A stretch of 64,000 bases of DNA from DASRHT01 sp035650355 (GCA_035650355.1 DASRHT010000022.1:124001-188000); one strand, 5' to 3'; shown: positions 7,670 through 16,648, counted from the first letter of the stretch. Numbers and translations are program-made. Notes: generated by a model not told the origin, from the sequence alone.

Positions 7670-9430
7670 CTAGTCGTCCCCGCCATCGCCCTTGCAGCCA
7701 GGTAAGCTGAAGCTGCCGATGCGCGTCTGCCAGCCACGCGCTGAAGTCACCTGATAGTACTGGTTGACATACCAGAAGGTGCAGTCGTCGGTGGGATCAA
7801 CGGTCATATCCGTATAGTCGCCCCAGCGATTGCTCACCGTTTGCGATCCTGAGCCGTTGATCAGCACGGCCTCGCCCAGGGTCATTTGTCCCCGCGGGTC
7901 GCGCCGCAGCCGCCCGGTGACACGAATGCCTGGAAAGACGTTTGTGCCGTTGGAGACGCTATAGCCCAGAGCGATGTCGCCTTTCCTATCCATAGCAACG
8001 CTCCCCATCCAGCGATTGACGCCGTCATTGGGGGCATAGGTGCCTTGCTGGAAGAGGAAGATCCGGCTGCCATCCCTGTCATCATTGCCGTCGTTATTCC
8101 TGCGGATCTCATACCAGCGGACGCCAGCCACGCCGGGGCTGGCCTGGACCGACTGATTCGTCACCCACGTCTCGAAATCCCCGAAGTTGCGGTACGCTAG
8201 CCGGAAGGTAGGACGTTGCCGGTAGGAGAGAACGTCAATCTTGTTCGTAGTGCCCGGCTGCGGGATGCAAGTACGGCTCCCCGGGGCGCCGCATGGAAAG
8301 ATTGAGTCAAACGGGGCCACAGGGAGCTGTGTTGCCAGGCCGAAGGAAGCCTTCGGATTCTTGCCCCACTTCAACGAGAACTGGAAAACGTTCAGCGCAT
8401 CGAATGGCGCGTTATATTGGGCACCCTTGTTCATAGTCCCGACGAATAGCTCTGAGCTGTCCTCGGGTGGCAGACGAAAGCCGTCAATATCGCCTGGGAG
8501 CAGGCCATCACCTGTCAGGAAGGGGGTGTTGCCTGGAGGAAGCAGGAACTTCACCGCGCGCGCCGTCGGGTCGCCCTCCAGCATCTTATCGCGCTCCAGC
8601 CCATAAGCGCCAATGCCGGCGAACGAATTATCAGGTGCAAACTCACGCGTGGCGAGGAAGTAAGCGTTGCTCCAGATCCCATACTTGGGATAGTCTGGGA
8701 AGTTCACCCCGGTGCTGAAGGCGTAACGGAAATAGGCGCCCGTGGGGTCACTGGTCTGGGAGACTGCGACGCAGTTGTAGAATATGGGTCCGCGAGTGGT
8801 GAACTGAGTGAGTATCCATCGATCTGCGAACTTGTCGTAGAGTACGACTGGATCGCCCGACAGATCGGTGCAGTCGTTGATCGCGAAGCCGCTCCAGAGA
8901 TTACCAAGTGGCACCGGACCAAGCAACCTGGTACCCGTCTTAGAGTATACCGCGAACGTCAGATTCACCATCTCAACGAAGAATTTCCGGCCAACCGCGC
9001 CGTTCGGGTCAGGCGGCGAGACCTGGAAGCCAAATAAGTTCGCATTGTCCTGGTTGGACAACCCTTCAAAGGTGAGCGACGGACCGGAGATGCCAGGAGA
9101 AGTCTGGGGTCCAGGAGCTGTCTGAACCGCTCCATCGCCAGTGAATCCGGTATCGGTAGGGATCACCCCATCGTCCTCATTCTCACCTGGTATGCCCAGT
9201 AGCAGATTGCTAGAGGGTAATTGTGCCAGGTCGCGCAGGGGACGCGACGTATCAGCCGCCGCTGCTGTTGTGACCGTTGCATCCGACGCCGCTAGCGCAA
9301 CTAATGGTGCCGCATGTGCAGTATGTGTTGATGATGGCACTGATGCCAGCAGCGCGGCTACCGAGAGCAGGACAGAAACCAGACTCAACACAATTTGTCT
9401 CGACCGTTTGGTTTTCATCCAGAGCGACAT
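7670..9430 (-). CDS. Large secreted protein of unknown function
   Basis: A 586-aa protein. ATG 9430 is chosen because AAAGGAAG lies about 7 nt upstream; an ATG 10 codons further up lacks one. Residues ~5-45 form a long Sec signal: basic KTKRSRQ, hydrophobic core VLSLVSVLLSVAALLAS, then an Ala-rich end around HTAHAAP. The mature part has a repeated-looking beta-rich pattern, including FGFQVSPPDPNGAVGRKFFVEMVN and DPVVLYDKFADRWILTQF. This resembles a family of secreted bacterial proteins without known activity, not a protease or glycosidase I can name. Multiple Cys pairs (FPCGAPGSRTCIPQ) support an extracellular location. It is a single gene convergent with the hydrolase remnant. Confidence 0.75.
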   Translation of the reverse strand: MSLWMKTKRSRQIVLSLVSVLLSVAALLASVPSSTHTAHAAPLVALAASDATVTTAAAADTSRPLRDLAQLPSSNLLLGIPGENEDDGVIPTDTGFTGDGAVQTAPGPQTSPGISGPSLTFEGLSNQDNANLFGFQVSPPDPNGAVGRKFFVEMVNLTFAVYSKTGTRLLGPVPLGNLWSGFAINDCTDLSGDPVVLYDKFADRWILTQFTTRGPIFYNCVAVSQTSDPTGAYFRYAFSTGVNFPDYPKYGIWSNAYFLATREFAPDNSFAGIGAYGLERDKMLEGDPTARAVKFLLPPGNTPFLTGDGLLPGDIDGFRLPPEDSSELFVGTMNKGAQYNAPFDALNVFQFSLKWGKNPKASFGLATQLPVAPFDSIFPCGAPGSRTCIPQPGTTNKIDVLSYRQRPTFRLAYRNFGDFETWVTNQSVQASPGVAGVRWYEIRRNNDGNDDRDGSRIFLFQQGTYAPNDGVNRWMGSVAMDRKGDIALGYSVSNGTNVFPGIRVTGRLRRDPRGQMTLGEAVLINGSGSQTVSNRWGDYTDMTVDPTDDCTFWYVNQYYQVTSARGWQTRIGSFSLPGCKGDGGDD

Positions 9431-9452
9431 GTGTAACTTCCTTTCTATTCCG

Positions 9453-9490
9453 CCCGCCAACGCTGCTACGCGCTACCTTCGTCAGGCGGG
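9453..9490. repeat. Short palindromic repeat (CCAACGCTGCT family), copy 1
   Basis: Six-base arms CCCGCC/GGCGGG flank a core that starts CCAACGCTGCTACGCGCTA and ends CTTCGTCAG. The same core occurs at 20513-20558 and 26741-26810, each time with different but complementary arms. It sits just upstream of the secreted-protein gene start. Confidence 0.55.
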
Positions 9491-9826
9491 AGGGTAGGTA
9501 GTCCTTGTTTCAAAGAAACGCAGTGCATGATCCATGAACGGAAGCCAGGTAGATTGGCAGTCAGGCGTCACAGATTATGTAGGGACGAAACCTACATCAA
9601 GGTCAAGAATGATCTCCCATGAGCTGCCTGTTTTCTGCCAGGAAATGCGCAAGATATTCTCAGCTCCTTACTGAGAATACTGGGCCCTTTGAATACACTT
9701 TTGATAGGTTAGCAGGTGGGAAGATATGCTATGGCTTAGCATCTGTTCGATCCAAAAAATACGGTAAATCCTCAAAAGTAAGTATAACTGAGATTTCTGG
9801 AGAATGCTACCTTTTTGAGCAATACA
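9491..9826. other. Gene-free stretch with one inverted repeat
   Basis: No supportable gene. It holds a perfect ATGTAGG-N7-CCTACAT dyad at 9577-9597. On the minus strand the dyad lies next to a TTGACC and overlaps a TACATA with 19-bp spacing, so a weak, regulator-dependent promoter for the secreted-protein gene (start 9430) is possible. The short open frames here lack ribosome binding sites. Confidence 0.4.
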
Positions 9827-10615
9827 TTATGCAGCAAAGTCGAAGGTGAGGAAGAAGTGATACAGGCGAATATCTTGATTACAGAAATGGCGACGGTGGC
9901 AGGATTCGTAGAAGATGAAATTATTGACGGGGCTGGGATTGCAAAGCTTGAGCTGATCAGAGGAAGATAACCTTCTGGCAGCCTGTAAAGCTTGCATCGC
10001 TCGAACCTTTTTCCTTGATGATTCACGACTCTGGGGAATAGCTAGCATCTCCTGATTAATCGTCTCTACGATCTGTGCTACCTCGCCATACAGAACATAT
10101 CCTAGAATTCCCGCATCAGTTACAGCTTGCGCGTACTTCCAATTTCCATCAAGGAAGCGAACGATGCCATTTGTAATATACTCGGGAACGAGGCGCCTAT
10201 GCTTATCCTCTCTTGCTTTGTCAACAATGAGCTTACACTCCCATGTGAAGTAAATTTCATCCTCATTATTCCACTTCATATCCCATATCTTGATGTCCAA
10301 TTTCACCGCTTTTGTTGGTGATACTTTGCCTAGCATCATTTCAGGAGTGTAAATGGGCCGCTGCGTTTCTGCATGCAGAAGGGATTTGTACCTGCGAGTG
10401 AGTAGATTCATACATCTTTCCATATTAATTGTAAATGTATCTTCTTCCCAACTGCTACTCACAGTATTGTTCTGCCTCAGGGTAAGATAAGCTGCTACTG
10501 TTGTCTCCAAAACTTCCTGAAGAAAGCCAGACCATTTCTCGGGACTAACAAATATATCAGACATATCAACATCTAAAGACTGTTGATCTAGTAGATACTG
10601 GTCTAGCAGACTCAA
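9827..10615 (-). CDS. PD-(D/E)XK-like nuclease of a methyltransferase-associated operon
   Basis: A 262-aa protein. The TTG start at 10615 is supported by GGGAG 7 nt upstream and overlaps the methyltransferase stop (TTGA); an ATG at 10564 is the alternative. Residues 105-128 carry a candidate nuclease core: D107 in KLDIKIWD, then E126-C-K128 at the end of EIYFTWECK, matching the D...(D/E)xK spacing of restriction-type nucleases. It is followed by YITNGIVRFLDGNWKYAQAVTDAGILGYVLYG, a helix-strand pattern seen in uncharacterised restriction-associated proteins. As the last gene of a MerR/methylase/nuclease operon, it is the probable cleavage subunit. No specific family is claimed. Confidence 0.62.
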   Translation of the reverse strand: MSLLDQYLLDQQSLDVDMSDIFVSPEKWSGFLQEVLETTVAAYLTLRQNNTVSSSWEEDTFTINMERCMNLLTRRYKSLLHAETQRPIYTPEMMLGKVSPTKAVKLDIKIWDMKWNNEDEIYFTWECKLIVDKAREDKHRRLVPEYITNGIVRFLDGNWKYAQAVTDAGILGYVLYGEVAQIVETINQEMLAIPQSRESSRKKVRAMQALQAARRLSSSDQLKLCNPSPVNNFIFYESCHRRHFCNQDIRLYHFFLTFDFAA

Positions 10616-13600
10616 TGAACTGCTCCCGCTGCTGCTCTTTTCGAGCGGCTTAATATCTGAGCAACAAAGCTCCCAGCATCAGCATAAGCTTGAGAGCGCG
10701 TCCAGAGGCGCCGTTCACGCGGTCGTATAACATAGAAGCGCGGCCCATCGTAAATACGCACATGCCGACGCGTGTACAGCGTCGAGGCTTGACGCTCCCA
10801 CAAACGACGATCTAGCTTAGAGAGCAAATCGTATAATTCCTTTGAGTTACTTATAGGGCGCACAGCTTGCGCATCAGCCGTTTGCACTAGCTCAAATTCT
10901 ATCACGCTTAAAGGTGCGTCATCCTGGTAGACTCTAGCATTTAATGTCTGATTTTGATAGCGCAGGCACGACGTAGCAACTTCAATAAATGCCTGTGCAT
11001 ACTCTTCAAGCATAGGAGTCTCTGGAGGTCGCACAGGTCTAGCTTTCGCGTCGTTGGTATGGCGTGTCTTGCGTTTTGACCACTCAAAAAACTTTATTTC
11101 ATATTCTACCATATCGTGTACCAATTGCTGTTCCATTGGAGTTAAATCATATATATCAAACACCAATTCGTCAATCCGCTTTTTTGCCTTTTCAATATCT
11201 TCATCATATCTTCCCCCCAATGGCTCATCACGTTTTTGATAAAGCAACACAATCTCTTCAAAGAGAGCGAGAGCCTCTTGTAAACGAGGATCATCTTTAA
11301 CAGGGATGATCAGGGGCATACGCTTATATTCACCATGAGGAGTAGTTCCTCGTTCAACGGCCCAGGAGGTAGAGGTAAGAAAATGATAGTAGCGGGCCAG
11401 AGTAGAATTTATGTACACCACGATCCATTTTAAGAGGTGTTCTTCTCCTGGCTGTCCCGCAATGCCTGTGATCTTATCACGATAGGCCGCTTTATCTCCA
11501 ACAAAAAAAGCTGCCTGGCATAAGCTTCGGCGAATTAACGCCAGAGGGCCAGTATATATTGTTGGAGTGCGAGGCCGCTCGAATTGGAACCCTTGTACGG
11601 TTCCATGTGTCTTGACAACATATGGCTGGAACGCGTCAGTATCTACGCAAGGCATGCCTTGTAGCCAGAGGGCTTCTGCTTTTCTGTTCCCTACAATAAA
11701 ACCCTCTTGAATCTCTTCTCTGAGTTGTCCTGTTTGTTCTAGATGCTCTAGTTGTGGCAACGATTGCAAACGCTCAATAAGGCCAGCATCGCGCGGGTTG
11801 CCCCATAGGGCAACTTTCCAGAGCGTAGGATGAGAGCGTAATTCTTCACGTTCCAGATGTTTTATATCCGCTGAATCTATAACGATTGCCCCCAGATATT
11901 GTGATAATGACGATGGCTTAGGCGTTGCATAGATAAGCTTATTTTGTTCAGTAGGCTGTTCAGATTGGTAGAATAAAGCTATAGATGGGCTGAGAGAATC
12001 AGGGAAGAGTTCATACACCAGTGCGGAGAAATTTACTACAGCTCGCACATGATACATATCAAAAAACTTTTGGCGAAACTGCTGATGAGTATCGCTACCT
12101 ACAATGATGGTACTCTTCGTTGGCGCCAGCATTGCTACCTCTCCATGCTGCGCACAGAGGTGTGGAGCGCGATAGAGGAATGCCTGCACTAGTTGTTTGT
12201 CCCCCGTTGGAAGATTCCGGTCCGTCACCCACTTCAGTGCTAAACCTCTTAGCGTACCGTTACCCCAGGGAGGGTTACCGATGATGCGGTCAAACTTTTT
12301 ATCGGAAAATCTACGATCTATCGCCTCCGAGAAAAAATCAGCGTGGATAAGATTTGAAGTTTCCATACGTGGGAAACGGAAGCTTTCCTGAACGATGTCC
12401 TCATTCTTCAGATAATCTAACATCGACAAGCAGAGGCTAAAGGCTGCAATTCTTATCGCATTAAGTTGAACATCGACGCCAAAGAGGCTCTGCTTCATAA
12501 GCTTAGTAAGTTGAGGAACAGAGAGAGGATCTGAATTGCGTTGTTTCCATGCCTCAATCAGCCTTTGGTATGTTTTCACTAGGAAGACGCCGGAGCCGCA
12601 GGCAGGATCAAGGATTGTCATCTCAGGAGTGATTTTTTCTAGAGGAAGTGTTTCTTCCACAATAAAGTCCACTAATGTTAAGGGAGTATTATAGGTTCCC
12701 AACTCTCTACGTGTCTCTTTAGATAAAAAAGTATCATAAATACCACTGATGAGTTCAATAGGAATGTATGAGAAGTCATAGGGCCAGAAAGACAACTGTC
12801 CTGTCTCCAGGTCTTCCTTTTGTAGAAAACGCTGTATCCGTCTTAAATGCTCCTCGCTTACCACTTGTCGTTCTAGCTCATCTACTGGGAAAATATCGCC
12901 ATTAAAGCGTTGGTGGAGATAGTCGAAAAGATCATACGTTACTTCCTTACTAGTCAGTGTTGTCAGATAATTTTGAGCAAGCCCATTCGTGATTTGTGTG
13001 ATCAGTGTTGCGGTGAGGATACCCCGATCTTCCAGATAGCGAATAAATATTGAGCGCCCCAACAGTGCGTATGCAACCTCTGAAGAGAGATTCATAGCAA
13101 GGAGACGGCTGCGTAGCAGAGCCATTGAATCTAATAAACGTTGATCGGCGCGTTTCTCACGGTCAATATGTTGCCCGTCCTCTGTTTGCCAGAATGCTCC
13201 AGTATCTAAGAAGATGCGCTTATAGTCTCTGAGTTTATCTGCAATCTCCTGGCGTGCAGTCTCAATGTCGTAGAGAGATTGTAAGTGATGCAGGAGCCGA
13301 TGGCGATGCGCTTCATCATTGGAAAGGATCTCATCTGGATTGGAGGGCGGACCATCATAGCTGTTGAACACCAGGATGTCTTGACGAGAAATGACATAAA
13401 GTAGCGGTGCCTTGCCCTGACTCCATATGCTACGATATAGCTGTGCCAGAGCCGCGGTATTGACTTCTTCGAACTGGCTGAAATAGACGGCGGGGTTTCC
13501 CTCTATAAAATATGCACTGCTGATATGAGGAATAGAGCGGTCATTGGGCCAGCGAACCTCGGGCTGAAAGCCAGGAGCATTGACGAAGTCTAGCGCTTCT

Positions 13601-13632
13601 AGCAACGTATTTTGTAGCTCGATGGTATTCAT
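10612..13632 (-). CDS. Type IIG-like N6-adenine DNA methyltransferase, 1006 aa
   Basis: The gamma-type adenine methylase order is clear: motif X GTYNTP (312-317), motif I DPACGSG (342-348, SAM binding) and motif IV NPPW (453-456, catalytic), inside an Eco57I/HsdM-like methylase domain. The first ~250 residues resemble the N-terminal region of type IIG enzymes, but I see no intact D...ExK there (FSQFEEV has no following Lys), so nuclease activity probably resides in the next gene. The region from ~600 on is a candidate target-recognition domain, with helices around 780-830. The start overlaps the MerR gene stop by 4 nt (ATGA). Base composition is more AT-rich than its neighbours, suggesting transfer. 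Probable role: host-DNA modification within a defence module. Confidence 0.85.
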   Translation of the reverse strand: MNTIELQNTLLEALDFVNAPGFQPEVRWPNDRSIPHISSAYFIEGNPAVYFSQFEEVNTAALAQLYRSIWSQGKAPLLYVISRQDILVFNSYDGPPSNPDEILSNDEAHRHRLLHHLQSLYDIETARQEIADKLRDYKRIFLDTGAFWQTEDGQHIDREKRADQRLLDSMALLRSRLLAMNLSSEVAYALLGRSIFIRYLEDRGILTATLITQITNGLAQNYLTTLTSKEVTYDLFDYLHQRFNGDIFPVDELERQVVSEEHLRRIQRFLQKEDLETGQLSFWPYDFSYIPIELISGIYDTFLSKETRRELGTYNTPLTLVDFIVEETLPLEKITPEMTILDPACGSGVFLVKTYQRLIEAWKQRNSDPLSVPQLTKLMKQSLFGVDVQLNAIRIAAFSLCLSMLDYLKNEDIVQESFRFPRMETSNLIHADFFSEAIDRRFSDKKFDRIIGNPPWGNGTLRGLALKWVTDRNLPTGDKQLVQAFLYRAPHLCAQHGEVAMLAPTKSTIIVGSDTHQQFRQKFFDMYHVRAVVNFSALVYELFPDSLSPSIALFYQSEQPTEQNKLIYATPKPSSLSQYLGAIVIDSADIKHLEREELRSHPTLWKVALWGNPRDAGLIERLQSLPQLEHLEQTGQLREEIQEGFIVGNRKAEALWLQGMPCVDTDAFQPYVVKTHGTVQGFQFERPRTPTIYTGPLALIRRSLCQAAFFVGDKAAYRDKITGIAGQPGEEHLLKWIVVYINSTLARYYHFLTSTSWAVERGTTPHGEYKRMPLIIPVKDDPRLQEALALFEEIVLLYQKRDEPLGGRYDEDIEKAKKRIDELVFDIYDLTPMEQQLVHDMVEYEIKFFEWSKRKTRHTNDAKARPVRPPETPMLEEYAQAFIEVATSCLRYQNQTLNARVYQDDAPLSVIEFELVQTADAQAVRPISNSKELYDLLSKLDRRLWERQASTLYTRRHVRIYDGPRFYVIRPRERRLWTRSQAYADAGSFVAQILSRSKRAAAGAVH

Positions 13633-14093
13633 CGGATCACTCTCTCATCCTTCGCAGGTTCTTTAATCTCGGTGGTGAGTTGATAGGCTTCTTCTATGAG
13701 CATCTCTACAACAATGCCCATAACTTGTTGTCCACCGACGCTTAGCGCATCTATTGCGATTCGTTCGCCTTCCTTTGTTTTGCATAGGGCAATAAGCATA
13801 TTTTTCCCATTCACCAAAATTGCATATTTGAACGGATCAGATACGTTCATTACCTCTCGTAGCGTTTTTACTGCTTGTCCAATCTTGCGTGTTGACCACC
13901 CATAGCCTTTGAGGTGACGAATGAATTGTAGTTGTACCAGGTCATCTACAGAGTACAGTCTGCGGGTTCCTGGTCCGTGCGATTGCTGCTCACCGGGCAC
14001 AAGCAATCCTGTCGAGGCCCAATAATCCAGTTGCTTGTGAGAGAAGCCTGTCGCGCGCACAACTTCAGCAGTTGTATAAACGTGAGATTCCAT
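13629..14093 (-). CDS. MerR-type regulator heading a methyltransferase/nuclease operon
   Basis: A 154-aa protein. Residues 5-75 are a MerR winged helix (YTTAEVVRATGFSHKQLDYWA, then RRLYSVDDLVQLQFIRHL). The C-terminal part, LVNGKNMLIALCKTKEGERIAIDAL, is not the usual metal- or drug-binding MerR tail, has no conserved Cys cluster, and I do not recognise it. GGAGAG lies 6 nt before the ATG. It is the first gene of a three-gene operon with 4-nt overlaps and carries a strong consensus promoter with a dyad around its -35. It probably sets the level of the methylase and nuclease, as controller proteins do in restriction-modification systems (inference). Confidence 0.8.
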   Translation of the reverse strand: MESHVYTTAEVVRATGFSHKQLDYWASTGLLVPGEQQSHGPGTRRLYSVDDLVQLQFIRHLKGYGWSTRKIGQAVKTLREVMNVSDPFKYAILVNGKNMLIALCKTKEGERIAIDALSVGGQQVMGIVVEMLIEEAYQLTTEIKEPAKDERVIR

Positions 14094-14138
14094 CCGTTCT
14101 CTCCGTTTTCGTACCCAGTCACACTCATTCTAAGACGA

Positions 14139-14167
14139 AGCATACACAATAAAAACCCTAATGTCAA
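14139..14167 (-). promoter_or_regulatory. Consensus sigma-70 promoter of the MerR/methylase/nuclease operon
   Basis: On the minus strand TTGACA (14162-14167) and TATGCT (14139-14144) are exactly 17 bp apart, 46 bp before the MerR start codon. A 6-bp dyad AAACCC/GGGTTT (14153-14158 and 14178-14183, 19 bp between arms) brackets the -35, an arrangement that suits autoregulation by the MerR protein. Confidence 0.65.
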
Positions 14168-14242
14168 TTACTTTTTGGGGTTTGTGAGAAGATTTTCACA
14201 TTCGACATAATAAAGAAATGTGAGCAGCATGAAGCTTCATCG

Positions 14243-14449
14243 TCATAGGGGGGGACCGCCAGTTGATCGGCCACAGGCGCGTTGCTCGTAGCGATAAACC
14301 GTCACCAGATCATCAATCATCTCTGCCACAGGCGCGAGGTAGTCCCACAGGCCGGGTCCTCCATGACAACATACGAGCGCAGGCCCATTCCCCTGGCGTG
14401 TTGTCCAGAGTGAGCAGCCGGGGACACTGACAATCTCATCTTTTTGCAT
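14243..14449 (-). pseudogene. N-terminal fragment of a prolyl iminopeptidase-like alpha/beta hydrolase
   Basis: The 68 codons encode the family's N-terminus: VPGCSLWTTRQGNGPAL, then CCHGGPGLWDYLAP with the HGGPG oxyanion motif and YEQRACGRSTGGPP, which normally continues into the GxSxG nucleophile domain. Homology stops abruptly at about 14250 and a stop follows. The remaining ~200 residues are absent. The break lies beside the AT-rich methylase island, so island insertion or a later deletion may have cut the gene. Confidence 0.7.
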
Positions 14450-14683
14450 TATGCTGTACTGATCTCCCTGGATGCTGAATGAATATCTTCATAAAAAGCC
14501 GCTGTTGCTATTAGGAGAGCATAGCATTATCTCAAGAATGAGACAAGATGGGAATGCGCCAATTGACGGAGAAAATCGGGTCTACAGGTGGGTTTCAAGT
14601 AGCTCTTTGCATGCTATACTTGTGCTATCGCTTCTTCGAGGGCGAGCGCAGCACAACGATACAGTTTCATGGAGGATGGTTCA

Positions 14684-15448
14684 ATGAATCTCATGGCAAA
14701 GCATTCACAACAGGAGAACATAGTACCTGAGCCAGTTTACCGCAAGCTTCAGCGTGCGTTTTTCGCGCTCTGTTTGCTCCTGGCGCCGCTCACCCTCTCC
14801 CTCTCGTTCGCTACCTGTCCCATCTACAACAATCCTAATTGTCCAGAGACCGGTAGGACGGCGAGTCCCGCTATCGTTGGCGCCGCTTTCCGAGATGCGA
14901 ATCCTTTGTTGCTCCAGGTGTTCTTTTTTGTGACGGTCCTTGCCATCTATCTGTATCCGTTGAGTTATGTCTATCTGGGTCGCCTGGCGATGAAGCGTTC
15001 TCCCTGGCTGGCTATCAGCGGGATTGTGTGCGGCTTCATCGGAAGTATCATCTGGGGCTTTCTGGCAGATGAGTTTTTCTGGATTAACATGCTGGCACAG
15101 TCAAATCTTAACGCGCAACTTCCCCAATTGCAGCATGCTTATATTACGGACGGGTGGGTGTACGCTGTGCATACTGGCTGGGTCATTGGGCATCTGTTTG
15201 GCTATGTCCTGCTGGGCATTGCTTTGTTGCGGGCACGAGCAATTCCCAGATGGGCCGCGTGGCTTCTGATCGTGAGCGCCCCCATCATGGGGCCGCTCTC
15301 CTATGGGACAGATCAGGGACTGTTTCAAGTTCTTGGCTATGGACTGATCTTTATTGCCAGTGTACCCGCTGCCCTGGCAACACTCAGGCGACCGCATGAG
15401 AGCCAGGGGATCGCAGGTATCCAGGCAGAAACGTCCTCACCCACGTAA
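14684..15448 (+). CDS. Polytopic membrane protein of unknown function
   Basis: A 254-aa protein with about six hydrophobic helices. ATG 14684 has GGAGG 8 nt upstream (14671-14675); an ATG at 14669 would precede that site. After a short polar N-terminus, TM1 is FFALCLLLAPLTLSLSF. It is followed by an external loop with two Cys (CPIYNNPNCPETG), then regularly spaced TMs with Trp-rich ends (GSIIWGFLADEFFW, HTGWVIGHLFGYVLLG). I do not recognise a named family; similar lengths and layouts occur among unannotated Ktedonobacteria membrane proteins (inference). Stands alone. Confidence 0.7.
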   Translation: MNLMAKHSQQENIVPEPVYRKLQRAFFALCLLLAPLTLSLSFATCPIYNNPNCPETGRTASPAIVGAAFRDANPLLLQVFFFVTVLAIYLYPLSYVYLGRLAMKRSPWLAISGIVCGFIGSIIWGFLADEFFWINMLAQSNLNAQLPQLQHAYITDGWVYAVHTGWVIGHLFGYVLLGIALLRARAIPRWAAWLLIVSAPIMGPLSYGTDQGLFQVLGYGLIFIASVPAALATLRRPHESQGIAGIQAETSSPT

Positions 15449-15555
15449 TGGCGCTGAAGGTGAGACGCGCCAGTTGCTACCGATTTGCGCAAAACTTACG
15501 GATAATCCTCAATCTTGTCATACTATGGTCACTCATGAAATGACATCCCCGACTG

Positions 15556-15936
15556 CTAGCTCTGCGGCTTGTCGTAGTTCATCAGCCAGGTGATACCGAA
15601 CTGGTCGGTGCAGTGGGCGATGATGGCACCCCAGCCGCTGTCGGTCGGCGCAAACACCTCTTTGCCGCCGTCCACCAGCTTGGCATAGAAATCTCGCAGT
15701 TGTTCCTCGCTGTCACAATTCAGCACCAGACTGTAACCGTTCCCGCGCTCCAACGCGGCCTGATCGCTTTGGAGATCGCTGCCCATAAAGTGAATACCGT
15801 CGGCGTGGAAGTCCAGGTGTATAGCGCGCTCGCCCTCAAACTGCACCTCGGCATCACCACCGAACACCCCCTTGTAGAACTTGATTGCCTCCTGACCATT
15901 CTTCGCGAAATTGATGTACGGTACAATGTTTGCCAT
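15556..15936 (-). CDS. VOC family protein, PhnB-like
   Basis: A 126-aa vicinal-oxygen-chelate protein of the PhnB/YjdN-type glyoxalase superfamily. The N-terminal PYINFAKNGQEAIKFYKGVFGG is the classic first beta-alpha unit, with IHFMGSD and NGYSLVLNCDSEEQLRDFYAKLVDGG forming the second module and DQFGITWLMN the last strand. These proteins bind metals or small ligands in a paired beta-alpha-beta-beta-beta fold; no catalytic assignment is possible. A single gene, convergent with the membrane protein at 14684. Confidence 0.85.
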   Translation of the reverse strand: MANIVPYINFAKNGQEAIKFYKGVFGGDAEVQFEGERAIHLDFHADGIHFMGSDLQSDQAALERGNGYSLVLNCDSEEQLRDFYAKLVDGGKEVFAPTDSGWGAIIAHCTDQFGITWLMNYDKPQS

Positions 15937-16465
15937 AGTCTTTCCTTCTCATTCGTTCTACCTACTAGCCCACCTTATTACTGATGTGCTGTTAAGATTC
16001 CAGCTTCGTCGATGATGCCCGGCCAGGCTGAAGCCCTCTGAAAGACTCCTTCGGAAGTCTTTTTATTTCTCTAAATATTATTAACTCTCTCGAGTAATAA
16101 TTCGCACCACCTTGCTGTAAGAGCGTGTTTTGCAAGGCAGGAAGGCGACCGTTCGTGCCCACACCACAGTAGCGGCAGAAGCATCACGATTGGCATCGAA
16201 GAACCAGTGCCTGGCTCCTGCTGGAAATACAATCATGGGTCCTTCTCTGTTTCAAAGGTATTTCCCACCGAGAAGCCAATGGGTTCTTCAAGAGATATTC
16301 TGCCTGGGCACACCAAATCTGGTAAACAACCCAAAGTTGCACTGGGCAGAGGGTGGGCTCTTGCTACCTGGATTGCAAAACAGGCTCTAACACCTTGTAC
16401 AAGATCAATCGATGTCACGCAATTGCTGGGTAATTTATGCCGTGAGTGACACAAAGGGGAAAAAA
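15937..16465. other. Gene-free stretch; one terminator-like hairpin
   Basis: No gene can be supported. At 16041-16064 there is a hairpin (AAAGACT/AGTCTTT arms with an inner CC/GG pair) followed by a T-rich run to about 16068, shaped like a plus-strand terminator, though no plus-strand gene ends here. It may be the tail of a lost gene or of a small RNA. The open frames between 16130 and 16450 on both strands resemble nothing recognisable. Confidence 0.4.
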
Positions 16466-16550
16466 AGAGAGTCGAGCAGGGGGGTAAAGGGCATGGATAG
16501 GATCATTGTGACTCAGCCGGGTCACAGCGAGATTGCAAGCTCGACTCTCT
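16466..16550. other. Nested inverted repeat, structured element
   Basis: Perfect 12-bp outer arms (AGAGAGTCGAGC at 16466-16477 and its complement at 16539-16550) enclose 61 nt that themselves contain a 6-bp hairpin, TGTGAC/GTCACA (16507-16512 and 16521-16526). It lies downstream of the rhomboid terminator. It could be a small mobile repeat or a structured RNA; neither a promoter nor flanking duplications were found. Confidence 0.4.
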
Positions 16551-16595
16551 ACTTTCAGTGTACCGCAGGCACCAACAAGCAAGCACTGTTAATAA

Positions 16596-16633
16596 TAAAA
16601 AAAGACGCTCAACATTATCTGTTTGAGCGTCTT
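16596..16633 (-). terminator. Rho-independent terminator of the TPR-rhomboid gene
   Basis: On the minus strand an 11-bp stem (AAGACGCTCAA and its complement, 16602-16612/16623-16633) with a 10-nt loop is followed by a seven-T run, 16 nt after the rhomboid stop codon. Confidence 0.8.
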
Positions 16634-16648
16634 CTGGATCTTGCACTA

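Noticed and set aside
16130..16454. Short open frames on both strands that might be transposase debris
   Set aside because: No transposase motif, no ribosome sites and no matching flanks.
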